A DNA stretch of 64,000 nt from Lentibacillus sp. CBA3610 (GCF_013373365.1 NZ_CP035925.1:3100001-3164000), one strand, 5' to 3'. Counted from the stretch's first letter, positions 14,122 to 24,675 are shown. Numbers and translations are program-made. Notes: generated by a model from the letters alone, not told the origin.

Positions 14122-15933
14122 TTACCGAAATAGATCCATCAGCCGATCCCAAAAGCTTGGTTCCTCTTCTTCTGATTCATCCGTTGTTTCGGGTTCTTCC
14201 ACTTCAATGGATTCTGTTGACAGAACAAATTGCACGACGTCAACATTTTCATTTTCATCCGAGACAAATGACTGAGGTTCAAAATCTGAAGCGTCATATT
14301 CATCCATCATGTCATCGACTTCCGATTGCATTTGGCCGGGCAAATTACTGGTTTGATCCTGAAGCTCCTCTGTTCCGTCTTGCAGCTCACTTGCACCGCT
14401 GTCGAGGGAGGACGTGCCATCAGACAGTTCCTGAATACCGGTATTGAGTTCCTCATAGGAAGATGCCAATTCGCTGACACCACCTGTATACTCAACCAAG
14501 CCGCTATGGAACGTCTGGTACTGGGAAGCCATAGTCGATACCCCTGACTGCAACTCACCAAGTGCATCCAGTTCATTCATGTTCTCCATGCCGGATTCAA
14601 TTTCGCCGGCTATTGTTTCAGCTCTATCTGCCATTTCCCGCATTGAGCCTGAAATTTGATCCAATGTGCCCGTAACCGAACCAAACATTTCCTGCATGCC
14701 AAGATACGTCTGCTTAGCTGTATGAGCAGCTTCGTAGGTACCAATCAATTGGTCCACGACTTCCTCATCGGCATTACTATTTCGCAGCTCTGCAAATTGC
14801 TCATCAGTAATATCATCATCAGGAATTCCGCTAATGGCATCATCCAAATTCCCATATGCCTGATTATAATTATCACTCAATTCATCCAATCCATCTGCCG
14901 ACTCCTGTAAGTCGCCAGCCAGTTCGCGCATGCCACCCGGTAAGGCTTCAAGTTCACTGATATCCGGTGTATCGGGTGCGTCCTGCACTGCGTCATTCAC
15001 ATTTTGCAAAACATCACGAATTTCCGCTGACCCGCTGACCAGCTCGCCGGATGACTGATCGAGATCGCTGATACCACTTAGGTACTCGGCTGATCCACTG
15101 CTCAAATCCGCTGCTCCCTCATTTAAATCCGAGATACCGCTATTCAATTCACTGACACCGGAATTCACCTCACTGATGGCATCTGACAGCGACTGCATGT
15201 CGCCCTTCATGCCGCCCAGATCCGGTTCCTCCATTGGCATGGAAGCCGGTGTGGCCGATATATCAATCGGATCCATTTCAAAATCGGTGACATTAGCGGA
15301 TACAATAAACTCTTCCTCTTGTTCAGGCATTACAGTAAACGTAATTTGTTTATTTTTACCTGACGTAGCCTCAGTTCCATCGGGTGCCTGAATATCATCA
15401 AAAATCGAAGGATCCACCGTCAACGAGATTTGCATCATATAGTGTTCAAAAAACACAGTATCAACCGATTCATTAGCAGATGTGGCAATCTGAATTTCCA
15501 GCTCACCGCTTTTTCCAGCTAATTCATCCGGTGCCACTTCTTCACCATCAAGTATATAGGTGATATCGATATTCCAGGGAAGCGGCTGATTATCCATGTC
15601 TCCCTGGTAATAAAATTCCCCTTCTTCCGCCTGAACACGGACTTCACCGTCGTTCTGTTCAATATCAGTTAAGTTGCTTAAGTTACGCACATTGGTGTAA
15701 TCCCCATAATCAACGATTTCACCAGGTTCGGTAACGTGGAAGGTGTTCACCACATACATATCCTGCAGCGTGCCACTTGTATTCAAATTGCCGTAAATCG
15801 TTTCATCTTTTGCATCGTACTCGCCGGACCCTGATTCTTCTTCGGCGTTGTTTTCGGCCAAAGCAGGCAAAGGAAGTGAGCCAAACACAAGCACGGCACA
15901 CATCATCATAATCGCTAATTTTTTTGGCCGCAT
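14122..15933 (-). CDS. Secreted/surface YhgE-like heptad-repeat protein
   Basis: This 603-residue protein has a clear signal peptide (MRPKKLAIMMMCAVLVFGSL...ALA). An N-terminal beta-rich domain follows (about 50-225), then a long helical region with XXXLXXG-type repeats (about 240-330 and 470-530, for example SGVSELNSGISDLNEGAADL). It ends in a very acidic C-terminus with EPSFWDRLMDLFR. Proteins with these repeats accompany Mmpl or YhgE exporters and may form an external stalk. The ATG at 15933 follows AAAGGTGGGTGA and lies just downstream of the Mmpl-type gene stop (15938), so they form one operon. With the exporter gene broken, this protein may have lost its partner. Confidence 0.75.
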   Translation of the reverse strand: MRPKKLAIMMMCAVLVFGSLPLPALAENNAEEESGSGEYDAKDETIYGNLNTSGTLQDMYVVNTFHVTEPGEIVDYGDYTNVRNLSNLTDIEQNDGEVRVQAEEGEFYYQGDMDNQPLPWNIDITYILDGEEVAPDELAGKSGELEIQIATSANESVDTVFFEHYMMQISLTVDPSIFDDIQAPDGTEATSGKNKQITFTVMPEQEEEFIVSANVTDFEMDPIDISATPASMPMEEPDLGGMKGDMQSLSDAISEVNSGVSELNSGISDLNEGAADLSSGSAEYLSGISDLDQSSGELVSGSAEIRDVLQNVNDAVQDAPDTPDISELEALPGGMRELAGDLQESADGLDELSDNYNQAYGNLDDAISGIPDDDITDEQFAELRNSNADEEVVDQLIGTYEAAHTAKQTYLGMQEMFGSVTGTLDQISGSMREMADRAETIAGEIESGMENMNELDALGELQSGVSTMASQYQTFHSGLVEYTGGVSELASSYEELNTGIQELSDGTSSLDSGASELQDGTEELQDQTSNLPGQMQSEVDDMMDEYDASDFEPQSFVSDENENVDVVQFVLSTESIEVEEPETTDESEEEEPSFWDRLMDLFR

Positions 15934-15937
15934 TGAA

Positions 15938-18000
15938 TCACCCACCTTTATAAAAATTTGCTTTCCATGTCGTTTTTTCAATAACCCGATCAAACACTAA
16001 GAGCAATGCCGGCAGTAATAGCACTACCATTAGAAACGCCAACGCTGCACCGCGTCCGAGCAGTAGACCGATGGACGATACGATTGGATCTGTTGATGTC
16101 ATCGACAAGATAAAGCCGACACTGGACAGGATCGATGCGGATACACCAATTGAGAAGATTTTCTCATTAATTGTCTTCTTAATCGCAGCCCTGGCATTCA
16201 TTTCTTTCCGGTTGTGTGTATAGTTTTCGGTCATTAAAATCGCATAATCGACTGTCGCCGCAAGCTGGACTGTGCTGATAATCAGATACCCGATATACAC
16301 AAGCGGTTGATCAGTAAAGTATGGCACTGCCAAGTTAATCCAGACTGACGACTGAATTGTCAGCAGTAGGACAACCGGGAATGATATCGACCGGAATGTG
16401 ACGAGCAGGACAATCGCAATCGCTACAACAGTCAACAGGTTGACCAGCGTATTATCCTGTTCCACGATGTCTCGCATATCATACAGGGTGACACTTTCGC
16501 CAATGGTACGATAATCGTCACCATAATAATCAGCGGCAATCGCTCTGACATCTTCTACAAGTGCAAATGCCTCCTCACCTTCCTTATCAGTTGTCGTATT
16601 TAACGTAATCCGGCTGTAATTTTCCGAAAAGAATTGCTCAGTCTGAGATTCGTCGAGATACTCCGGTGGTATTCCGGCCCCGATAGTATTCACATAAGAG
16701 ATGTTGCTTTCAATATGATCAAGGTCATCGAGTTCCTGAACAAGTTCTGCTTCTTTCCCAATCTCTCCCTTTGGAACCAGCAGTACCATTGGTGTGGATT
16801 TGCCGAATGCATCTTCAATTTCAGCCGCATCACTTCCGGCACGCGTATTCTCCGGCTGTTCGCCGGTGCCATAAAGAAATTCTGTCTGACTCTGCCCCAG
16901 AAAAGCCGGAACGATCAGCACCATAACAACCAGCAATACCGGAATACGAAATTTAATGAAAAAGTTTCCGATATTATATTTGCTCGGAATCCATGGCTTA
17001 TGCTGTGTTTTATCAATCCATTTATAAAGTATCAATGTCAATGCCGGGAGAAATACCATCACACTGATAAAGCTGAGCAAGATCCCTTTCACCAGGTTCA
17101 AACCCAAATCGGCACCAAGTCCAAACTCCATAAACGACAGCGCCATAAACCCGAAGAACGTTGTGGATGCGCTCGCTGCGACGGCCGGGAACGACCGCTT
17201 CATCGCCCGTCTCATAGCTTCTTTCGGATCCGCTATCTCCTGACGGTAATCGTCAAAGCTATGAAGCAGAAAATATCGATAATCGAGTGACACGGCAAAG
17301 CTGCCAGATCGGTGCCACTTGCCTGAGTGAATAAAAGAAATCTCACCATAAAGATTTTCGTGTGCCCATGTTAATCAGTACCGAACACGCCGATAGCTTC
17401 CAGGAAAACACCGGCTCGATCCATGACCTTTGTGGACAAGAGAAAGTATTAAAAATAATTCGGAATCAGAATCGCTGCTGCATTCATGGTCTCTTGGGTC
17501 GTCATTTTTTTGCGAATCGCGCTGTATCACAGGCATCCCCTGACATAGCGTTCTCCTTCACCAAATCAGGTCAATAAACTGCATCTGTCGTTTTCCACTT
17601 TCTTTCCTTCTTCAACGTGGAAGGAATACAGCGCATTTGCTATCCTCATTAGTATGATTCAACGGTATCGGGATCCGCCATTTTCAAATGGTGTTGTCAT
17701 GTCGATTGCATCATTCGAGCCACGTGACTTCAGAAACCCCGTCAACCGCTCAAGTTCATCCTTGAAGGCAAGAGCTTCCGGACACTGATGTTCTTCATCA
17801 TAACCCCGTGTGTTGACCATTTCCCCGCCAAATTCTTCATCCATAATCTCTGTCGCTTCAATCGATGGGGTGTCATCCGGCAAGTAATCAACCATATCAT
17901 GCTGGACCGGCACCCCAAACTGTACGACTGCACTGATAATTGACAGGACTAAGAACGTGATGACAATCGATTTTCGTTTGTTTAAAATGTGTCTTGCCAT
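15938..18000 (-). pseudogene. MMPL-family RND-type exporter, interrupted by several frameshifts
   Basis: The N-terminus (18000-17659, MARHILNKRKSIVITFLVLSI, first TM helix and start of the outer domain) and the C-terminal two thirds (17293-15938, with SLDYRYFLLHSFDDYR, AASASTTFFGFMALSFMEFG and a second TM bundle) are readable. They belong to one MMPL protein of roughly 685 residues. Between 17294 and 17658 the frame changes repeatedly, although stretches such as HVEEGKK and MTTQETMNAAAILIPN are still visible. A shift also disturbs the end of the first fragment. MMPL proteins export lipids or amphiphiles using the proton gradient. A tetR-like gene lies divergently and is also damaged. Confidence 0.8.
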
Positions 18001-18064
18001 ATCAATCGGTGTTCATCCTCTCTTGCATTATCCATTCGAACACTATAATATTATATACGACACC

Positions 18065-18115
18065 GTGTTGGATTTACAACAAACAGTTTTGTAAATTGCG
18101 TACAAAAACCAACAC
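18065..18115. promoter_or_regulatory. Inverted repeats between the divergent tetR-like and mmpL-like genes
   Basis: ATTTACAA-N9-TTGTAAAT (18072-18096) is a perfect inverted repeat. GTGTTGG (18065-18071) and CCAACAC (18109-18115) form a second, wider pair. The position between divergent genes makes these likely TetR operators. Confidence 0.5.
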
Positions 18116-18163
18116 TTCGAAAAAATATGTTGTCAAACCCTAAAAAGAAAGTGTGACGATTTA

Positions 18164-18739
18164 ATGAACGAAAAACTTGACCGCCGAAAAAAATATACCC
18201 GCATGTTTTAAAGGATAGTTAAATCGATTTAATTAAAAAAAATAAACCCATTAACAGGCAATCACAGTCAAAGAAATTTGCCAGCTGCCGCCGATATTAA
18301 CCGTTCCACATTCTATACCCACTACAATGATCAGTATGACTTGCTTGAGCAAATCGAAAAAGAGCTCATCGACGACTTAAACACCTATCTGAATCAATAT
18401 AATTTCGAGCAGGAAGAGGAAGCATTGCAGATGACCGAAAGACTTCTCGAATATGTCGTGTCCAAGAAGGAGATCTGCCAGACACTCCTGGGCGGACACG
18501 GCGATCATTCTTTTGAGCGGCGTGTTATGGACGTCGCCAGGCCATTTCTGATCCAAAATTGGCTGGACAATAATGAAGTCGATCCCGATGTATCAGAATA
18601 TGCCAGCACCTTTGTCATCAGCGGCAGCATCTACGTCATCAAACATTGGCTGGCAAACGACATGGACAAGTCACCGAAGCAGATTGCCGAGCTAATCAAT
18701 AGTTCAGGTTCAGGAATGGAGCGTCCCTTGTATCATTGA
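18164..18739 (+). pseudogene. TetR/AcrR-family regulator, frameshifted in the N-terminal region
   Basis: From 18278 a clean frame encodes AADINRSTFYTHYNDQYDLLEQIEKE, the TetR recognition helix and the following helix, then a C-terminal ligand domain to 18739. Upstream, MNEKLDRRKKYTRM (18164) and the following bases carry a recognisable but shifted first helix (LKDS, LIDLIK) interrupted by stops. At least two indels are needed to restore one frame. The intact protein would have repressed the divergent MMPL operon, which is also broken. Confidence 0.75.
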
Positions 18740-18877
18740 TGCCGGACATCAAACCCTTTTTATCTATATCGAAAGAAGTTCCGAAAAGAGTCATCCCATG
18801 CCCTTTTTGCAAATTCATTTCGATTATAATAGTAAGAAGGGTTTGACCAAGTTGATTAAATTTTTTCATATAAATGG

Positions 18878-19330
18878 ATGTTTGTGTTATCGGCATTCTT
18901 CGGGTGTTTACCGGTGGTCAATCGCGTGACAAATCCCGATGCTTATATTGACTTGAAAACGAAATGGAAAACATCTTTACAGGTTTTGGGGTATCGGGCG
19001 GCGGGTTTAGGTATAATGGATTCAAAGCGTCATCGTAACTTTTATGCAGCACTTCATCGAAAGGGATATTTAAAAAGGGAACCACTTGATGAAGAAATAC
19101 CTCTTCAAAAGCCACAAAAGATGAAATCGATTATTGATTTAGCTGTCAAAAAAGGACTGATCGACATCCGTCAAATGATCGAAAACCATTGGATGGCTGA
19201 TCTTAACTTCTTTTATCGAATTACAGGTATTGATGCAGGCTTTTTTGATCGATACATAGTTAGCAAACAGGACTTTGAATTGGATAATGTAACTGATTTG
19301 TCACCGGGTATACGTAAAAGGAAAGTATAG
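18878..19330 (+). pseudogene. C-terminal remnant of an ImmA/IrrE-type protein
   Basis: About 130 residues (VTNPDAYIDLKTKWKTSLQV, GYRAAGLGIMDSKRHRNFY, EPLDEEIPLQKPQKMKSIID) match what I know of the region after the catalytic domain in ImmA/IrrE metallopeptidases. The HExxH domain and any HTH are missing, and no ribosome site precedes the fragment. It is probably the surviving end of a gene from a mobile element; no other phage or ICE gene is nearby. Confidence 0.6.
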
Positions 19331-19367
19331 TTACAAGTTCAATTTATAAAAAAGACCAAAAACGAAA

Positions 19368-19408
19368 GGAAGCAAACACTTGCTAAATAACAAATGATGC
19401 TTCCTTAA
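19368..19408. terminator. Hairpin AAGGAAGCA / TGCTTCCTT
   Basis: A 9-bp perfect stem with a loop of about 21 bases lies after the ImmA/IrrE remnant and could act as a weak terminator. No long T-run follows. Confidence 0.4.
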
Positions 19409-19845
19409 ATAATTTATATAGTCAACGTACTTTTCCTTATACTACAAAGCTCTTTTATCTCCTTTTGAATAATAATTAGGATGTGCTAAGCGTCGTGGTA
19501 GAGGATATTTCAACTTGCCTGTAGGTTTCATTTGGCTTAAAGTCCTCTCCACCTGAGTGCTTAAAGGGACAATCACCTTGAGCTGAAGGTATCTATCTTT
19601 GTGATTTCCTTCTTTCGTTTGGTAAATCAGGATATTAGTTAACTCTTTTATTATATCAGAATAATACAACATCATTGCCATTGATACAACAAATGTTCTG
19701 TTTATTTTTAAATTATTTTGAAATTAATTCTCCCAATTCTATTATTTTATGCTATAATAATAATGCCCTTGCATATCCTCCTTTTTTGCCGCTCTGCTTT
19801 ATCAATTTTTTCAGCTTTTAAAAAATTTAATAGAAAGTAGATGAT

Positions 19846-20706
19846 ATGACCATGTGGAACCATATTTTCCAGGACATTAACTATGACAAGGAAAATGGCG
19901 AGAAGAAAACAGAAGTAAACGCTTGGATGCGTCCATATGCCTATCCGGGTGAACGCGAGGAATTTGTGGAAAAGGCAAAAATCGCGAAACAATTTGATAT
20001 GCCGTTCCGCGGCCTTGTCGAGTTTTATGGCGATGATTTAATTGCTTATAAGCAAAAAATAGGAAGCTGCAGACATGCTAATGCGTTTCTCCGTATATTC
20101 ACCAATTATGTAGCCGATCATTTGGAGGATCAATGCCCAACCTCCTGGCAAGCGTGCCAGCCCGCATTCTGGGAAGAGCTCATCTTCGCTTATTTCCCCA
20201 GCCAATTGAAAATCACCACCAAGCAAAGCGAATCCGAACTATTCCTGATACAACTGAAAAAATTTGTCCGTTGGCTTGATCAGCGTACGGGCTGTGCGTG
20301 GTATCCGACAGTTGAGAAATATACGGAAGAAGCCCGAACGGAATTGATTATTTGTGAACGGCTGTTTAACAATCTGGTTCTGCGTTTATTTCCCAATGCT
20401 CACCTTAAAGAACAGGAGAGGGAGAAGGATCTAGACAAAATCAAAAACGCAATAAGAGCTGCCAGCGAGGTTTATAACAGCGTATATAAAGTAACTGCTG
20501 TAACAGAGGATTTCATTACGGTAACCGATATTGATTCCACCCGCGTATTCCAAATTGTTGGTCTCCCTGCCGACGAACTGGCACTCGGAGTTCTCCTGGA
20601 AGGCGTTATGGGCCGGTATCATCATGATGACTTTTTTTACACCTGGTTTTTCACAGAAAATGTCTATCCGGAAAAGGCTGAGAATTATTTCGTGTTTGTT
20701 GACTGA
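19846..20706 (+). CDS. Uncharacterised 286-aa cytosolic protein
   Basis: I do not recognise this protein. It has no signal or membrane segment. Residues about 1-210 look mainly helical and are rich in Trp, Phe and Tyr (for example SWQACQPAFWEELIFAYFPS). Residues about 215-286 look beta-rich (VYKVTAVTEDFITVTDIDS) and end FFYTWFFTENVYPEKAENYF. The second part resembles a small binding domain fused to a helical one. The start region MTMWNHIF has a weak ribosome site. The gene stands alone. Confidence 0.55.
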   Translation: MTMWNHIFQDINYDKENGEKKTEVNAWMRPYAYPGEREEFVEKAKIAKQFDMPFRGLVEFYGDDLIAYKQKIGSCRHANAFLRIFTNYVADHLEDQCPTSWQACQPAFWEELIFAYFPSQLKITTKQSESELFLIQLKKFVRWLDQRTGCAWYPTVEKYTEEARTELIICERLFNNLVLRLFPNAHLKEQEREKDLDKIKNAIRAASEVYNSVYKVTAVTEDFITVTDIDSTRVFQIVGLPADELALGVLLEGVMGRYHHDDFFYTWFFTENVYPEKAENYFVFVD

Positions 20707-20922
20707 GATGGAATAGTCGCCCATGCCAGTGGGGAGGTGCATTGCAACTCCCCTTCAGTAGTTGGCTCGCTGATTATCATGCACCGCAGCGTTTTTATGT
20801 TTTCCTGTTCCCGCAGGATTATTTCGCTTCGATGTTGGCTGAGCAACCAAAGTCTAAGGATTAAATTTCCTGTAAACGGGAAAATTAACAAAGAGATTGT
20901 TTCCGAACAGGAGGTTATAGCG

Positions 20923-22380
20923 ATGAATCAATACCAACAACTCAATAAAAGTTTCATCAACGGCAAATGGGTCGATGGAACCGAGGATACAACGATTGAG
21001 ATGCACAATCCGTACAACATGGACGTGCTGGCAAAAGTCCGAATTGCTTCACTTGATCAGGTAAACGAAGCATTCTATGGTGCCAGGGAAGCACAAACAG
21101 CCTGGGGCAAGAACGCAGCATTGCGCAAAAAGGTTATGGAAAAAGCCATTCAATATTTCAAGAATCATAAAGCGGACATTATGGAAATCCTGACGCTTGA
21201 ATCAGGTTCGACAACCGTCAAAGCAAATCTCGAATTCGATTTGACGACAGGCGTGATGGAAGAGGCGCTGACAATGGTCGATAAAATTGGCAAATTTGAG
21301 GAAAAAACCTCAATGATCCCGGACAAAATAAATGAGAATTACCGCCTGCCAAAAGGTGTCTTTTCATCCATAGCACCATTTAACTTCCCGCTTTATCTAT
21401 CGATGCGCACCATTGCACCGGCGCTGGCACTCGGCAATTCAATCGTCCACAAAGCCGACCTCCAATGCGGCCTGGTGTCAGGTTCAGTGGTTGCCAAGGC
21501 ATTTGAAGAAGCCGGCATGCCTTCAGGTGTTTTTCAATCACTGCTGACAACACCTGATGCAACCGGTGATGCCATGTTCAATCATGAAGCGGCAAATCTT
21601 GTCAGCTTCACCGGCTCCACACCTGTTGGACGCCGAATCGGCAAAGTGGCCGGCGAGCAGCTGAAAAGTATGTCATTGGAGCTTGGCGGCAATGCGCCGT
21701 TTTGTGTCCTGAGTGACGCCGACATTGACAAAGCCGTTGATGCCGCCATCTTCGGAAAATATCTGCACCAGGGCCAAATTTGTATGATGACCAATCGCTT
21801 CATTGTTCATGAAGATGTGTATGATTCGTTCGTGGATAAATTCGTTGCGCGTTCCAAAGAAGTAAAACATGGTGACCCACGTGATCCGGATGTTATCATC
21901 GGACCGCTGATCAACGAGGAACAGATGGAAAAATCACTGAACAATATCCAGAAAGCGAAAGATGCCGGATACGACATCCTGCTGGAAGGCGAACAGATCG
22001 GCAACATTTTAACACCAACTGTCATCGGCAATGTGGAGCACGACAGCGATTTGACTCAGACAGAAATGTTCTCAACAATCGCTCTGATCATTAAAGCTTC
22101 ATCAGATGACGATATCATCGCAAAAGCCAATGACACCGAATTTGGCTTAAGCTCAGCCATTTTCTCGAAGGACGAAGAAAAAGCACGTAAGTATGCTATG
22201 GAGCTTGAATTTGGCATGACCCACATTAATGATCAACCAGTCAACGATGAACCAACTGCCATGTTCGGCGGCATGGGCCAAAGCGGCATCGGCCGTTTCG
22301 GTAATCCATATGTGATTGATGAGTTTACAGAGGGCAAGTGGATTTCCGTGCAGAAAAGGGCGAGGGAATTTCCGTTTTGA
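20923..22380 (+). CDS. Aldehyde dehydrogenase, YfmT/vanillin-dehydrogenase-like
   Basis: This 485-residue ALDH oxidises an aldehyde to the acid with NAD(P)+. It has the general base Glu in LELGGNAP (about 251) and the nucleophile Cys in HQGQICMMTNR (about 285). The cofactor-binding PFNFPLYLSMRTIAPALALGN segment and the FTGSTPVGRRIG loop are also present. The sequence is close in style to Bacillus YfmT and benzaldehyde/vanillin dehydrogenases; the true substrate is not determined. ATG 20923 follows CAGGAGG; a long upstream in-frame extension is not ALDH-like. A YfmJ-like reductase lies convergently, and both may help remove reactive carbonyls. Confidence 0.88.
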   Translation: MNQYQQLNKSFINGKWVDGTEDTTIEMHNPYNMDVLAKVRIASLDQVNEAFYGAREAQTAWGKNAALRKKVMEKAIQYFKNHKADIMEILTLESGSTTVKANLEFDLTTGVMEEALTMVDKIGKFEEKTSMIPDKINENYRLPKGVFSSIAPFNFPLYLSMRTIAPALALGNSIVHKADLQCGLVSGSVVAKAFEEAGMPSGVFQSLLTTPDATGDAMFNHEAANLVSFTGSTPVGRRIGKVAGEQLKSMSLELGGNAPFCVLSDADIDKAVDAAIFGKYLHQGQICMMTNRFIVHEDVYDSFVDKFVARSKEVKHGDPRDPDVIIGPLINEEQMEKSLNNIQKAKDAGYDILLEGEQIGNILTPTVIGNVEHDSDLTQTEMFSTIALIIKASSDDDIIAKANDTEFGLSSAIFSKDEEKARKYAMELEFGMTHINDQPVNDEPTAMFGGMGQSGIGRFGNPYVIDEFTEGKWISVQKRAREFPF

Positions 22381-22390
22381 TATAAAATAT

Positions 22391-22429
22391 TAAGAAGACC
22401 CGGTCCTGAATACGGACTGGGTCTTTTCG
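22391..22429. terminator. Terminator after the aldehyde dehydrogenase gene
   Basis: AAGACCCGGTCC pairs with GGACTGGGTCTT, followed by TTTCG. The sequence upstream is A-rich, so it may also serve the convergent gene. Confidence 0.85.
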
Positions 22430-22437
22430 TATGACGT

Positions 22438-23460
22438 TTACTTATACTCCCGCTCAGCCACTTTAATCAACAATTTTCCAATATTTTTCCCTCTAAACAG
22501 ATCAAGGAAAGCATTCGGAATGTTTTCAAACCCTTCCTTAATAGTTTCACGATACGTCAATTTTCCTTCCTGCAGCCATTGACCGAGCTGCTTGGCGCCT
22601 TCCTTGAAACGGTCGGAATAGTTGCCCACGATGAAGCCTTGCATCAGGGCGCTTTTTTTAATCAAGGTCTGCTGTACACGCGGACCGGTGTCTTGTTCTT
22701 CCTTATTGTAGGAGGAAATTGCGCCGCAGACCGGGATGCGTGCATACTTTTTCAACTGTGTCATGACAGCATCAGATATCTCTCCGCCGACATTATCGAA
22801 ATACACATCAACACCATCCGGACAGGCGCGATTTAAGTCGGCTTTGATATCGTCTGTTTTTCTGTAATTAATGCCTTCATCAAAGTTCAGTTCGTCTTTC
22901 AGAAAGTTGATTTTCTCATCAGACCCGGCGATGCCGACGACGTGTGCGCCTTTGATTTTGGCAATTTGGCCGACAGTAGACCCGACCGAACCGGCTGCAC
23001 CTGAAATCACGACAGTCTCGCCTTTTTTTGGATTGCCGATATCCAAAAGGCCAAAATAGGCGGTTAAACCGGTCATGCCCAATATGTGCAGATGGGTGGT
23101 GATTGGCGCAATGGATGGATCGATTTGCCGCACCTCATTGTCACCGGCAACATAGTATTCCTGCCAGCCAAACATACCTGTTACGACATCACCTGCTTTG
23201 AATTGATCGGATTGTGATTCAATAACCTCGCCAATCGAACCGCCTTCGATCACTTCATTCAGTTTAAACGGTTCGACGTATGATTCCACGTTCTCCATCC
23301 TGCCCCGCATATACGGATCGACGGAAACATACAGCGTCTTGATCAGAATCTGACCTTCCTTGACATCCTCAACATCCTTTTTCACAAATTCAAACGTATT
23401 GTCATCCGGCATGCCTTGTGGCCGTTCAGCGAGAATGATTTGGTTATTAACACGTGCCAT
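22438..23460 (-). CDS. NADP-dependent oxidoreductase, YfmJ/CurA type
   Basis: This 340-residue, zinc-free medium-chain reductase has the Rossmann motif SGAAGSVGSTVGQIAK at about residue 145, DPYMRGRM in the N-terminal catalytic domain, and YFDNVGGEISDAVM. Such enzymes (YfmJ, leukotriene B4 12-hydroxydehydrogenase relatives, CurA) reduce the double bond of alpha,beta-unsaturated carbonyls with NADPH. The ATG at 23460 follows GCAGGAGGGG; the upstream in-frame extension is not part of the family. Confidence 0.9.
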   Translation of the reverse strand: MARVNNQIILAERPQGMPDDNTFEFVKKDVEDVKEGQILIKTLYVSVDPYMRGRMENVESYVEPFKLNEVIEGGSIGEVIESQSDQFKAGDVVTGMFGWQEYYVAGDNEVRQIDPSIAPITTHLHILGMTGLTAYFGLLDIGNPKKGETVVISGAAGSVGSTVGQIAKIKGAHVVGIAGSDEKINFLKDELNFDEGINYRKTDDIKADLNRACPDGVDVYFDNVGGEISDAVMTQLKKYARIPVCGAISSYNKEEQDTGPRVQQTLIKKSALMQGFIVGNYSDRFKEGAKQLGQWLQEGKLTYRETIKEGFENIPNAFLDLFRGKNIGKLLIKVAEREYK

Positions 23461-23586
23461 TATAAAAGTCCCCTCCTGCAAAAACGTTTATGGTGCTTTG
23501 TTTCCTATGGTAGTGAAGATAGGAGTTTTATGCCAGTGAAAGTGATTGTGTGAGGAAATGGTAAAGGAATTTCATACAATATAAAA

Positions 23587-23638
23587 GGCTGAAACCCTTG
23601 TATTCCAATATTCGGAACTGCCAGGGCTGCAGCCTGGA
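23587..23638 (-). terminator. Terminator of the Rpn-like gene
   Basis: On the minus strand GGCTGCAGCCCT and AGGGTTTCAGCC form an imperfect stem, followed by TTTTATATTG. Confidence 0.6.
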
Positions 23639-23643
23639 AGAGA

Positions 23644-24513
23644 TTAAATCTCTTTTTTCATATTCTCGATTTTCTCTTTATCAAGCCGAGTCACTTTCGC
23701 AATAAATTCAACGGACGGGCCTTCTTTTAACATTTCGCGTGCAATTTCTCTTTTTTCATTCATCTTACCTCTTTCTTCCCAGAAATTTGGCAACATCGAG
23801 AGTTTTTCATCATCTTCAGTTCTTTTAATTTCCTCCATCACTGTTTCCTCCTCTCCTTCATCAAGTTTTAAATATGTCTCGAAAAATCCATTTAGCCAGT
23901 ATGTCTTAGCTTGATTAAGTTCCATGTTCATCAGCATTCTAAGAAATTCTTTTCTTACCTTTATTCTTTCTTTCTCTGTAAAATTCATTTTGCTTAGCAG
24001 CGCTGCCGCAACTGGATTGTTGGATTGAAGATATTCCCGCCAATTCATCTTCCGCAGTTCAAGCATCAAAAAGTTGAATGTCAGTACATGAAAGAAAGGA
24101 AATTCAATCGTAAATTGATCACGTTCATATCGATTTTCGTCATAACTGAATACAGCAATGGGTACAATCGGTCTTCTATACTTATTATACAACAAACTGA
24201 AATAATGATACATCCTTTCATGGAAATGAGGCTGTCCGGAACTTTGTGGTTCGACATGTATGATGATAAGTGTATTCTGACCTTTTAATCTAGCTTCAAT
24301 GACAATGTCTGCGTGGCGGCTTTCACCTTCAATCATGTCGGTGAACACTTCACTGGACAATGGCTTGATTGAGCTAAAATCGATGTGGTGATGTACTTCC
24401 GGAAAGAATACTTCCAAACACTCAGCAAAAAATGTGTCGATTAATTCTTTGAATAGCTGATCATGGCGGATATACTCGGTGGGGTCTTCACGTATGGCTG
24501 TTGCGATTGGCAT
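23644..24513 (-). CDS. Rpn-family recombination-promoting nuclease (PD-(D/E)XK)
   Basis: This 289-residue protein of the Rpn / transposase_31-like group has a PD-(D/E)XK core with HADIVIEARLKGQNTLIIIHVEPQ (about residues 67-90), where D and E-x-Q act as the metal-binding residues. FHERMYHYFSLLYNKYRRPIVPIAVFSYD, typical of the family, follows. The C-terminal third is highly charged and helical. Rpn proteins cut DNA with little specificity and promote recA-independent recombination; despite the old name there is no sign here of an active transposon. No inverted repeats or target duplication were seen. Confidence 0.8.
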   Translation of the reverse strand: MPIATAIREDPTEYIRHDQLFKELIDTFFAECLEVFFPEVHHHIDFSSIKPLSSEVFTDMIEGESRHADIVIEARLKGQNTLIIIHVEPQSSGQPHFHERMYHYFSLLYNKYRRPIVPIAVFSYDENRYERDQFTIEFPFFHVLTFNFLMLELRKMNWREYLQSNNPVAAALLSKMNFTEKERIKVRKEFLRMLMNMELNQAKTYWLNGFFETYLKLDEGEEETVMEEIKRTEDDEKLSMLPNFWEERGKMNEKREIAREMLKEGPSVEFIAKVTRLDKEKIENMKKEI

Positions 24514-24632
24514 GGCTACACGTCCTTTTGGTGAAGGAATACTGAGGTGTTAGCGTCTATCAATAGTGTACATTATTAGCCGTATGGAAACAAGTGTTCC
24601 CATTAACGTTATGACAATATTTTTTCCTTCCT

Positions 24633-24669
24633 CAAAAAAAGTGTGGGCCTTTTCTAAAAGCACCCACAC
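24633..24669 (-). terminator. Terminator of the beta-propeller gene
   Basis: On the minus strand GTGTGGG pairs with CCCACAC and is followed by TTTTTTT. Confidence 0.85.
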
Positions 24670-24675
24670 CATTCA

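Noticed and set aside
19442..19681. 79-codon minus-strand ORF (MAMMLYYSDIIKELTN...)
   Set aside because: No ribosome site, no recognised family, and it lies in a region of remnants.
20707..20922. Regulatory RNA in the GGGGAG/CTCCCC hairpin region before the aldehyde dehydrogenase
   Set aside because: Only one short hairpin, no T-run and no further structure; not enough to call a riboswitch or attenuator.
23644..24513. Active transposon
   Set aside because: The protein is of the Rpn nuclease group; no terminal inverted repeats or target duplications flank it.
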